Shown here piece after piece: positions 33,813 to 41,385 of a stretch of DNA of 64,000 bases. Each line of letters starts with the position of its first letter. Within the stretch, counting starts at the first letter, position 1. The notes under the pieces are model-generated. The model made no database searches and had not been told where the DNA came from. It saw nothing but the letters and a program-made list of their open reading frames with translations. Position numbers and translations under genes: made by a program. The stretch lies in assembly GCA_937925855.1 (NCBI GenBank), contig CALAMO010000025.1, forward strand, positions 22,772 through 86,771, written 5' to 3'. This stretch comes from an uncultured Thiotrichaceae bacterium. GTDB taxonomy: Bacteria; Pseudomonadota; Gammaproteobacteria; Thiotrichales; Thiotrichaceae.

Positions 33813-35390
33813 TTAAAAACCGCTGGTATCAGCCTTAAACATTATGCGGCCAATCATTTTGCGCCAGAGGGTTGAATAGTGCCGCTTTTCTTTGATCTGT
33901 ACGGCCCGTACGCACAGCCATATAGCTAGCCATACGCCGGAAAATAAGAGGGCGGTTTTAAATAAGGCGGAGCCACTGAAGCCCTGGAAACCGATGTAAA
34001 TTGCAAAACACAACAGAATAATAGATTGTAATCCAACGGTAATATAGGCCGATTTTTTTCTTATCCAGGTGAGGATTTTAGTGGATTCAGGGGGTGCAGC
34101 ATTTTGCTGTTGGCCCAATCGCCGATAAAGCTTGGCAAATTCAAAGGTTGCCGCTGTATCCTCATTACCGCCAACAATTTCAAAGTCAGTGGGCATATTG
34201 CCAGGGGAGTATTCCTGTGTGCGCTGAATAATGCGATCAAACACCGTGACATGAATACGTGGCAGGCTGTTTAATTGTTTAACCGCATGATTATTCTTCG
34301 ATAGTATTTTATTGCGCTCTGGCGTGGTTTCATTGATTAATTTTCTTATATCGCGCACTTCATAGGCATAGTAGGCCGCTATACCGGCGCGTGAATCATA
34401 AAGTCGATCATGCACGTCTTTGTTTTCACGAAATTGCCATTTGTCCTCATCCACAAACACCAGTCCGGCTTTCTCAGCCTCCGCCATCATCCAGACCAAG
34501 GAGGTCCAGGCCATACCCTGTTTGGGGTAGCCGCCCCCGACATTGGCGTGCACCCCGGCGAACCAGACCTGTTGAATGCGGTCATGGTCGTTCGCATAGG
34601 TTTCTTCCCACAGCACCGGGATGAACACGCGACGCTGGTCATCGATGGACAGGGCGTGGCGTGCGATTAACACCTTATCGCAGAGCGTGCGGTCATGGTT
34701 GCGGAACGAGGTATTAATCACAGCATCAAAGGCTCTGGCTAGGCGGTCACTGGGAATACCATAAGCATCAACCGTGTCCCACACGCCGATAAAGGCGATC
34801 TGCTGGCTGTCTTCATGCGCGCTATAAGACTGGAGGATATGGTCGGGCTGCATGTCAGGCTGGAGCAGGAAGTGGAAAAAATCGGCCAGGGTACGCAGGT
34901 GGCGGTAGCTATCCGGTGAGGAATCAATTTTCTTAGCTTTCTGCTTGTCTTTGTATTTCTCAAATAAGGCGTTGACGACCTGCTGTAAATCCTGATCTGA
35001 CTGATGGGTAAAGTCCGACTTTTTAATAATGCCAAAGGTGGTAATCATCCCCGCCAGCAAGCGCACGGTATAAGCGCCACGGCTAAAGCCAAATAAATAA
35101 ACGCGATCACCGGGTTCATAATTATTCACGAGGAATATATATAAATCTTTTATTATCCGGTCGAGGCCAATGCCCACGGCTCCGCCCATAATGCGCCATA
35201 TTTTATTATCATCGGTGCCGACCCCATCGTGATAGTAGGCGACCTGTTTTAATTCATCGGGGTTATCTTTATGTTTCTGTCGCTCAATCGCCGTATGTAA
35301 ACGCCAGACATTGGAATCATACTTGCGGCCACCCGCATTACCGGTGCCATCCGATGATAATATAATATTTTTGGGTCGGGTGCCTGCCAT
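33813..35390 (-). CDS. DUF2235 hydrolase with C-terminal membrane helices
   Basis: A 525-residue protein with a DUF2235 alpha/beta hydrolase domain: NIILSSDGTGNAGG (oxyanion region), YYHDGVGT, and the nucleophile elbow GFSRGAYTVR with Ser103, then FIGVWDTVDAYG and WFAGVHANVGGGY with a candidate histidine. This is the catalytic type of the Tle1 phospholipase effectors, but DUF2235 also occurs in defence-related and fungal enzymes. Two hydrophobic segments (about 455-475 and 480-500) near the C-terminus would anchor it. No type VI secretion gene or immunity gene is adjacent. It is divergent from the TIR gene. Confidence 0.85.
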   Translation of the reverse strand: MAGTRPKNIILSSDGTGNAGGRKYDSNVWRLHTAIERQKHKDNPDELKQVAYYHDGVGTDDNKIWRIMGGAVGIGLDRIIKDLYIFLVNNYEPGDRVYLFGFSRGAYTVRLLAGMITTFGIIKKSDFTHQSDQDLQQVVNALFEKYKDKQKAKKIDSSPDSYRHLRTLADFFHFLLQPDMQPDHILQSYSAHEDSQQIAFIGVWDTVDAYGIPSDRLARAFDAVINTSFRNHDRTLCDKVLIARHALSIDDQRRVFIPVLWEETYANDHDRIQQVWFAGVHANVGGGYPKQGMAWTSLVWMMAEAEKAGLVFVDEDKWQFRENKDVHDRLYDSRAGIAAYYAYEVRDIRKLINETTPERNKILSKNNHAVKQLNSLPRIHVTVFDRIIQRTQEYSPGNMPTDFEIVGGNEDTAATFEFAKLYRRLGQQQNAAPPESTKILTWIRKKSAYITVGLQSIILLCFAIYIGFQGFSGSALFKTALLFSGVWLAIWLCVRAVQIKEKRHYSTLWRKMIGRIMFKADTSGF

Positions 35391-35509
35391 CTGTGTCGCT
35401 CGGGTGTTGAAGTAAATTAATATCCTAAAGCAGAACTAGGCGTTGTACTAGAGGTGGTTTGCGATATTATTGGGTTGATTTCTTATTTCCCTCCCCGCAA
35501 GGATTTACA

Positions 35510-36229
35510 ATGTCACAAAAACGTTTCCAGGTTGCCTTGTCTTTTCCCGGTGAGCATCGGGATTATGTGCTGCAAGTGGCAGAACGGCTGGTGGAAACTT
35601 TGGGGCACCCCGCGATTCTTTATGATGCTTGGTATAAGGCAGAATTTACGCTTATCGATCTTGATACCTATCTGGCAGAGCTTTATCACAAGCAGTCCAA
35701 GTTGCTCGTACCCTTCTTATGCACGGCATATAACGAAAAGGAGTGGTGTGGCCTGGAATGGCGGGCGATTAAAGACTTACTCAAGCAAAAGCAGTATCCG
35801 CCTCTGGCGGCCAACAGCAAAACCAAACTCCTACGCCACTGGCTCAACCAGCATCAGGAAAGCATCGGCAACTACCTCATCTGGTCGTTCTACTCGCAAG
35901 GTACTTCCGACCGCAAACAAGTCTCCGCCACCCCGCTATTTACTGAGGCGGGGGAAATGCGTTTGCATAGGGTGGATTATCACTTGGAGATGGTGCGGTT
36001 GCTCACAACACCCTCACCCCAACCCCTCTCCCTCAAAAGGAGAGGGGCTAAAGATTATGGCACGTCTCCCCCTCGCCCTATCAGGGAGAGGGGGCCGGGG
36101 GGTGAGGGTAATGCGCAGCATCACTTCGCCGAAGCCGAACGCTTAATCACCCAAACGGGTTATCACCGCCGCCGCTCCGAACTAGCAAATCTTCGCGCGA
36201 CACTTGAGCAATCTCCCGGTGCCCAATAA
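35510..36229 (+). CDS. TIR-domain protein with an inverted-repeat element read through in frame
   Basis: A 239-residue protein. Residues 1-95 form a TIR domain (RFQVALSFPGEHRDYVLQVAE, KLLVPFLCTAYNEKEWCGLEW); Glu83 in GLEWRAI is the candidate NADase residue. Start 35510 has AAGGA six bases upstream. Around residues 168-200 the frame runs through a 100-bp GC-rich inverted-repeat element that adds an artificial-looking segment (LSLKRRGAKDYG..., PPRPIRERG). The last 40 residues (AERLITQTGYHRRRSELANL) look like the native tail, typical of TIR proteins with TPR or STAND tails. It overlaps the convergent hydroxyacid oxidase gene by 83 bp. Confidence 0.8.
   Translation: MSQKRFQVALSFPGEHRDYVLQVAERLVETLGHPAILYDAWYKAEFTLIDLDTYLAELYHKQSKLLVPFLCTAYNEKEWCGLEWRAIKDLLKQKQYPPLAANSKTKLLRHWLNQHQESIGNYLIWSFYSQGTSDRKQVSATPLFTEAGEMRLHRVDYHLEMVRLLTTPSPQPLSLKRRGAKDYGTSPPRPIRERGPGGEGNAQHHFAEAERLITQTGYHRRRSELANLRATLEQSPGAQ
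36010..36109. repeat. 100-bp GC-rich inverted-repeat element inside the TIR gene
   Basis: The element has perfect 11-bp terminal inverted repeats (ACCCTCACCCC at 36010-36020, GGGGTGAGGGT at 36099-36109) and internal hairpins of CCCCTCTCC and GGAGAGGGG type. It looks like a non-autonomous palindromic dispersed repeat. A shorter hairpin with the same CCCTCTCC/GGAGAGGG core lies at 59036-59063. No clear target duplication is visible. Confidence 0.8.
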
Positions 36230-37313
36230 ACGCCATAGTCAATTCCGCTTCCTCATGGAATAGCTCCAGCATCCGCGTCACCCCCGCTTCGCCCAGCGCG
36301 CCCAGCCCATAAACCAGCGGACGCCCGACCATCACCGCTGTCGCGCCCATGCCGCGCGCGCGGATAATATCCTGGCCGGAGCGGACGCCGCCGTCCATCC
36401 AGACTTCAATGTCGTTCCCCACCGCCGCCGCAATCTCCGGTACGACCGAAATCGCCGAGCGTGCGCCGTCGAGCTGGCGACCCCCGTGATTCGATACCAC
36501 CAGCGCCTCAGCGCCGAGTTTGACGCATTCCTGCGCATCGCTGCTTTCCATGATGCCCTTAATAATCAGCGGCCCGTCCCACAGGTCGCGGAAGCGTTTA
36601 ATATCATCCCAGTTCAGCTGCGTATCAAAGCTGGCCCCGACCCATTTCATCAGGTCATTCATATCCTCGACAGCGGCGGCGCTGCCTTGGATATTACCGA
36701 ACTCGCGGTTTTTAGTGGCCAGCATATTCAGCGCCCAGCGCGGGCGGCGCGCGATGTCGATAATATTCGGCAGCGTGAGGCGCGGTGGTGCAGTCATGCC
36801 GTTGCGATAATCCGCGTGGCGCTTTCCGATCATCTGTAAATCCAGCGTCAGCACCAGCGCAGAACACTCCGCCGCCTTCGCCCGCTCGACCAGCTGCTTA
36901 GTGAACGCACGGTCTTTCTGCACGTAGAGCTGAAACCAGAACGGCGCCTGCGTGGCCTTAGCCACGGTCTCAATCGAGCAGATGCTCATGGTCGAGAGCG
37001 TGAACGGCACGCCAAACTTCTCCGCCGCCCGCGCCGCATGAATCTCCCCGTCGGCGTGCTGCATGCCTAATAAACCCACCGGTGCCAGCGCCAGCGGCAT
37101 TTTCGACTTTATCCCCGCCAGGGTCGTTTGCAGCGTGCGCGGTTCCAAATCGCGGGCCACCCGCTGGCGAAAGCGAATGGCCTGAAAATCACTCATATTC
37201 TCTGCCAGCGTCTGCTGCGACCATGAGCCGGATTCACAGTAGCCCTGAAACATCTTGGGGACGCGACGGTGGTAGAGTTTTTGTAGATCCGCTAACTCGC
37301 AAATAATGCTCAT
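36147..37313 (-). CDS. FMN-dependent alpha-hydroxy-acid oxidase/dehydrogenase
   Basis: A 388-residue TIM-barrel flavoenzyme of the LldD/glycolate oxidase family, which oxidises 2-hydroxy acids such as lactate or mandelate to 2-oxo acids. Hallmarks are PLALAPVGLLGM, QLYVQKDR, TLDLQMIGKRHADYRNG, the active-site sequence VVSNHGGRQLDG with the catalytic histidine, and WMDGGVRSGQDIIRA. The start at 37313 has GAGG seven bases upstream and matches the family N-terminus; the longer frame from 37415 does not. Lactate is the likeliest substrate, but this is not proven. Its 3' end overlaps the convergent TIR gene. Confidence 0.9.
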   Translation of the reverse strand: MSIICELADLQKLYHRRVPKMFQGYCESGSWSQQTLAENMSDFQAIRFRQRVARDLEPRTLQTTLAGIKSKMPLALAPVGLLGMQHADGEIHAARAAEKFGVPFTLSTMSICSIETVAKATQAPFWFQLYVQKDRAFTKQLVERAKAAECSALVLTLDLQMIGKRHADYRNGMTAPPRLTLPNIIDIARRPRWALNMLATKNREFGNIQGSAAAVEDMNDLMKWVGASFDTQLNWDDIKRFRDLWDGPLIIKGIMESSDAQECVKLGAEALVVSNHGGRQLDGARSAISVVPEIAAAVGNDIEVWMDGGVRSGQDIIRARGMGATAVMVGRPLVYGLGALGEAGVTRMLELFHEEAELTMAFIGHREIAQVSREDLLVRSGGGDNPFG

Positions 37314-37536
37314 GGGCTGGCCTCGGACTGGAAAGAGAAAGGAAGCCTGATTTTGCCACTCCCCTAGCCTGTCCGACAATAGCGCATCTGCGGTTGGGTC
37401 GATGGGCGGTGCCACACTTTACGGTTGGGCCATGCCTTATTGGGTCGGCTACGCCTTATTTATGTCTAGCTGATTGCGTGTATGAGCCGTGCACTCTAGA
37501 ATCGCGTCATCTTTCCCACGAGGCGCGCAGTATCCC

Positions 37537-38721
37537 ATGACAGCTAACGTTTTTCTGAAAAAAGGCCGCGATAAAAACGTGCGCATGCGCCACCCCTGGG
37601 TATTTTCCGGTGCGATCCAAAACGTTGAGGGCCAAGCGGCGCTGGGCGAGACGGTCGCCGTGCGGGCGGTTAACGGTGATCTATTGGGCATGGGTGCTTA
37701 CTCGCCGGAGTCGCAGATTCGGGTGCGCATGTGGTCGGTGGGTAAGGCGGTGATCGACGCGGCCTTCTTTGCGGGGCGTATCGCCGCCGCGCTCCAGCAG
37801 CGCGCCGAGATCGGTATTGCGGATCATAATACCGGCTACCGCCTGCTGAATGCCGAGGCGGATGGCCTGCCCGGCGTGGTCGTCGACCGCTACGGCGACT
37901 GGCTGGTGCTGCAATGCCTGACCGCCGGGGCGGAATACTGGAAGCAGACCCTGGCGGATGTGCTGCTGGAACAGACGGGCTGCCGGGGCGTCTATGAACG
38001 CTCCGATGTTAGCGTGCGCAAGAAAGAGGGTTTGGCCGAGGCGGTTGGCCTCCTAGCAGGCACGCCGCCGCCCGCGTATATCGATATCGTAGAAGCCGGG
38101 CGGCATTTCCGCGTCGATGTGCTGCGCGGCCACAAAACCGGTTTCTACCTCGACCAGCGTGATAACCGCAGCCTACTCGCCACGCACGCCAAAGCTAAAA
38201 CCGTCCTCAACTGCTTCGCCTACAGCGGCGGCTTCGGTATCGCGGCTTTACAGGGTGGCGCACAGCACGTCACTAACATCGACGCCTCCCAGCCCGCCCT
38301 CGATTGGGGCCAGCAGGCGCTGGCGCTCAACGGTTTTGCGGCAGATACGGTAGAAGATGTTTGCGGCGACGTGTTCCAGCAGCTACGCCAATACCGCGAC
38401 GCAGGCCGCCAGTTCGACCTGGTGGTACTCGACCCGCCGAAGTTCGCCGAGAACCGTAACCAGCTCAATAAGGCAGCACGGGGTTATAAGGACATCAACC
38501 TGCTCGGCTTTAATCTACTCAAGCCGGGCGGACTGCTGTTCACCTTCTCCTGCTCTGGCCTGATGGAGAGCGCGCTCTTCCAGAAGATTGTGTCCGATGC
38601 CGCGCTGGATGCGGGGTGTGAGGCGCAGATTATCCGTAAGCTGGGGCAGGCGACGGATCACCCGACCCGGCTGGCGTTTCCTGAGGGGTATTACTTAAAG
38701 GGGCTGGTGTGCCGGAAGTGA
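37537..38721 (+). CDS. rlmI: 23S rRNA (cytosine1962-C5)-methyltransferase RlmI
   Basis: A 394-residue enzyme with an N-terminal PUA domain (FLKKGRDKNVRMRHPWVFSGAI), a linker with GLPGVVVDRYGDWLVLQCLTA split over two strands, and a Rossmann methyltransferase domain: GHKTGFYLDQRDNR, LNCFAYSGGFGI (SAM motif I), and VVLDPPKFAENR (catalytic region). This is the RlmI architecture, which methylates C1962 of 23S rRNA. The start at 37537 begins the PUA domain; the earlier in-frame ATG (37489) adds unlikely sequence. A perfect hairpin follows the stop. Confidence 0.92.
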   Translation: MTANVFLKKGRDKNVRMRHPWVFSGAIQNVEGQAALGETVAVRAVNGDLLGMGAYSPESQIRVRMWSVGKAVIDAAFFAGRIAAALQQRAEIGIADHNTGYRLLNAEADGLPGVVVDRYGDWLVLQCLTAGAEYWKQTLADVLLEQTGCRGVYERSDVSVRKKEGLAEAVGLLAGTPPPAYIDIVEAGRHFRVDVLRGHKTGFYLDQRDNRSLLATHAKAKTVLNCFAYSGGFGIAALQGGAQHVTNIDASQPALDWGQQALALNGFAADTVEDVCGDVFQQLRQYRDAGRQFDLVVLDPPKFAENRNQLNKAARGYKDINLLGFNLLKPGGLLFTFSCSGLMESALFQKIVSDAALDAGCEAQIIRKLGQATDHPTRLAFPEGYYLKGLVCRK

Positions 38722-38731
38722 GCTAAGTCTC

Positions 38732-38757
38732 GGCTGCGCTCCGTCTGGAGCGCAGCC
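38732..38757. terminator. Hairpin between convergent rlmI and yejK-like genes
   Basis: A perfect 11-bp stem (GGCTGCGCTCC at 38732-38742, GGAGCGCAGCC at 38747-38757) with a 4-base loop lies in the 42-bp gap between two convergent genes. No T tract follows on either strand, so it probably works as a bidirectional barrier or needs Rho. Confidence 0.65.
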
Positions 38758-38763
38758 CAAGGG

Positions 38764-39822
38764 CTATTCCCCCGGTGTCAGCACAATATCCACCACCGCC
38801 CGTAAGCCGCCCTCGGTATGCTGCACATCCACCGCCGTAATATGGCCTTTATCGCGCGCTACAATCACGCTAATCCCATCGCCGAGGCGCGCTTTATTGC
38901 GCACGTTACGGGTATATTTATCCAGCTGGCGCGGGTCGATGCTGGCGCTGTCACTCATATCGAGTCCGGCCTGTTCGCGCACGTCGTTGAGTAATTCACT
39001 GGCCTGTGCTTCACCGATGAAATGGTTGGACAGATCACGAATTTGGCCCAGCGACAGCTCATCATCGCCGGATAGGCTGGCTTCTAGCTTTTGGTTAAAT
39101 TCCAGCGCTTTATCGACATCGTCCACTTGATCAGACACCGCTTTCAGGAAGTCACCGGCGGCTTTGGCGTTAGTCTTGGGTGTTTCACTGAGGGCTGCTT
39201 TGAGAAAGGCATTCATCCAATATTTGGTCTTCTGGCCCAGCGCATCGATCACGTAGACCTGTTTGCTGCCGGAGAGGGTGAGCGCGCCTTTCTGGATGCG
39301 CTCCATCGAGATGCCGATGCGGTCGATAACGGAGAGCGAGCCGTCGCTGTCCTGGACGTCGAGGTAGTCGCTTTTGCCTTCGATACGAAAGAAGCCGAGC
39401 GCCTGCGTTGGCTCATCGTTGACCACTAGGCCATCGAACAGAATGATAATAAATTCGCCGCCGCCAATATTAGGATGGGTGGAGACGCTGTAGAGGTGCT
39501 TGGCGATGCTTTGGCTGTGCAGGTTGAACTGCTCAGGCGCGTCAAAGATTAGGCTGGAAAAGTGATAAATCGTGTTGAGCGACAAATCAGACTCATGAAA
39601 GAACTCATAAGAATTGCCCAGACGCAGGCTAGGTAACAGATAGCTACGCAGCAGCAGCTCGTCCAGCGTCGCCGAGCGCTGGGCCTCAGCCGGAGACAGG
39701 GTATAGCCTTCTTCCCGATTTTGATTGCCGATATGGTGGACAATCAGTTTGCTGATGCTGGCTTTGCTGGTATCGATCACGTCGGTTATCTCATCGCTAA
39801 AAAGAGAGGCAGATTCTAGCAT
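38764..39822 (-). CDS. Nucleoid-associated protein (YejK/NdpA family)
   Basis: A 352-residue protein of the 37-kDa nucleoid-associated family. Family features are the N-terminal SISKLIVHHIGNQNREEGYTL split across the first strands, FFRIEGKSDYLDV, LTLSGSKQVYVIDALGQKTKYW, and FLKAVSDQVDD. These proteins bind the bacterial nucleoid; their function is poorly known, and some homologues neighbour mobile or defence genes. The start at 39822 was the only one giving the full N-terminus. It is divergent from the DUF1285 gene with a 62-bp gap. Confidence 0.82.
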   Translation of the reverse strand: MLESASLFSDEITDVIDTSKASISKLIVHHIGNQNREEGYTLSPAEAQRSATLDELLLRSYLLPSLRLGNSYEFFHESDLSLNTIYHFSSLIFDAPEQFNLHSQSIAKHLYSVSTHPNIGGGEFIIILFDGLVVNDEPTQALGFFRIEGKSDYLDVQDSDGSLSVIDRIGISMERIQKGALTLSGSKQVYVIDALGQKTKYWMNAFLKAALSETPKTNAKAAGDFLKAVSDQVDDVDKALEFNQKLEASLSGDDELSLGQIRDLSNHFIGEAQASELLNDVREQAGLDMSDSASIDPRQLDKYTRNVRNKARLGDGISVIVARDKGHITAVDVQHTEGGLRAVVDIVLTPGE

Positions 39823-39884
39823 GTTGATTTACTGTAAAGCAGCGCGAGTGATGTGTTAGGGTAGCTTTTTTGAGGTAATAATTT

Positions 39885-40514
39885 ATGCATGATTCACTCC
39901 AGCCGCTGAGCGATAGTCTTGCGGGTATTGACCTCACCGGTCATCCGCCGTTGGAACAATGGCACCCCGTCTACGAGGGTGAGATTGATATTGTGATTAA
40001 AGCCGACGGTACGTGGCTGCATGAGGGCCGGGGCTTTCAGCGCACCCGGCTGGTACAGCTGTTTGCCAGTATCTTGTGGTTTGAAAACGGTCAGCATTAC
40101 CTCAAGACCCCGGCAGAGAAAATGCAGATTACAGTCGAGGATGCGGCATTTTTTATACCGACCTTAACCGTATTGGCGGCGGGAACGGCACAGCAACAGC
40201 TGGTTTTTACCAGCAGCTACGGTGATCGGGTGCTGGCCGGAGTGGATCATCCGCTGTGGGTGGAGGAAGCTGAGGCAACGGGAGAACCCCGGCCTTATCT
40301 GGGCATGCGCTATGGGATGCGCGCCAAGCTATCGCGCAGTGTGTTCTATCAGCTGGCGGAGTTGGCGACCTTAAGTGTAGGCGCCGCCGCTGCTAGTGAC
40401 AGCACTTCAAACGACGACGTTCCGACGGCTGAAACGGCTGGCGATGCGCTCAATAAGGAGTGTTGGGTCGTGCACAGCGCGGGCCAAGCTTTTGTGTTGG
40501 GTGAGGCGGAGTAA
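39885..40514 (+). CDS. DUF1285 family protein
   Basis: A 209-residue protein. The first 165 residues follow the DUF1285 pattern: PPLEQWHPVYEGEIDIVIKA, GTWLHEGRGFQRTRLVQLFA, YLKTPAEKMQITVEDAAF, VLAGVDHPLWV and a domain end at RSVFYQLAELA. The family is a compact double-domain fold of unknown function. A Ser/Thr/Ala/Asp-rich insert (about 165-190) precedes a short tail. TGAGG lies about ten bases before the start. It precedes the doubtful minus-strand gene by 11 bp. Confidence 0.85.
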   Translation: MHDSLQPLSDSLAGIDLTGHPPLEQWHPVYEGEIDIVIKADGTWLHEGRGFQRTRLVQLFASILWFENGQHYLKTPAEKMQITVEDAAFFIPTLTVLAAGTAQQQLVFTSSYGDRVLAGVDHPLWVEEAEATGEPRPYLGMRYGMRAKLSRSVFYQLAELATLSVGAAAASDSTSNDDVPTAETAGDALNKECWVVHSAGQAFVLGEAE

Positions 40515-40525
40515 GCAGCCTGTCT

Positions 40526-41101
40526 TCAGACCGCTGTCAGCACCATGATTTCCACCGGCAGGCGATTACCGTCGTTTAAAATCAGCTGGCCGTTGATGAC
40601 AGGCACCTGACTATTCAGCCGCAGATGGCGCGCTACGACTTGATTGCCTTCATAAAACACGGGGTGAGTACAGCCATCATATTCGATCCCAATCACCGGC
40701 ACCGGATAATCCTTTGCCTCGCCAATAAACACCGAGTCGCGCCGGGATTGCGCCCTGTCTGGCGCATGCGGGCGCGGCATACGATCCGCCACGCCACGGA
40801 CTTGACGCGGTCTGTTTGGGTCTGCGGTTGTCGTGTCCACCCGTCGGTGCTTGGAAGCTATCGTGGGTTTTTGCTGATGTTTGCCGCTAAGTTGGTTAAT
40901 AAAGTGATGCGCGACGCGACGCATACAGTGGGAAAGCGTGTTGTGCTGGGGTAATACCTGCCCTTGAAATAAATAGGGGTAGTGTTTTTTTACACGCCCG
41001 ACAACAGGTACAGCGCAGCGTGTTTTCTGCCGCCCCAGTGCTTTCAGGCTGTGTTGTCCACTAGATAAAGAAATAAACATTTGGTATTTCCTGTGCCCCA
41101 A
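40526..41101 (-). CDS. Hypothetical protein, doubtful
   Basis: A 191-codon frame on the minus strand filling the space between the DUF1285 gene and the large CHAT gene. The last 50 residues (VPVIGIEYDGCTHPVFYEG, VINGQLILNDGNRLPVEIMV) look like beta-strand coding sequence. The first 130 residues are rich in His, Arg, Gln and Pro and look less natural. No family is recognised. It may be a real orphan gene, a decayed one, or partly a shadow. No clear ribosome site was found. Confidence 0.4.
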   Translation of the reverse strand: MGHRKYQMFISLSSGQHSLKALGRQKTRCAVPVVGRVKKHYPYLFQGQVLPQHNTLSHCMRRVAHHFINQLSGKHQQKPTIASKHRRVDTTTADPNRPRQVRGVADRMPRPHAPDRAQSRRDSVFIGEAKDYPVPVIGIEYDGCTHPVFYEGNQVVARHLRLNSQVPVINGQLILNDGNRLPVEIMVLTAV

Positions 41102-41385
41102 TACTTAAAACCTAACAAATGCTGATTGCCACATCGTCTTACAATTTGCTGTCAGGGCGCAGTGACAGAGGGATAACTGTGAGGGTATCCCCGACAAATT
41201 AATCAATCTGGTTCAAAAAAAACGACAAATGGATGAAAAAAAAGAATTTTCACATGGGCCAGGCGGGAGCTAACTCCCCTGTTTGAGGGATTAAACTGCG
41301 ATTTCAGGGTGGATGCCTTGGTGAGTCGGGATAAATAAGGGTGGTCAGGCTATACTGGCTATAAGGAAATAAGGGGTATATCGCC
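41102..41385. other. 284-bp upstream region of the large CHAT gene
   Basis: No gene is seen. The region is AT-rich in the middle (runs of A near 41214-41250) and holds two small inverted repeats: GGGATA...TATCCC near 41171-41192 and GGGAG-CTAA-CTCCC near 41265-41279. TATACT at about 41351 could be a -10 element. These could be regulatory sites of the long gene downstream. Confidence 0.4.

Noticed and set aside
33813..35390. Type VI secretion effector Tle1
   Set aside because: Only the catalytic domain type agrees; there is no VgrG, PAAR, adaptor or immunity gene nearby and membrane helices are at the C-terminus, so the more neutral DUF2235 label is used.
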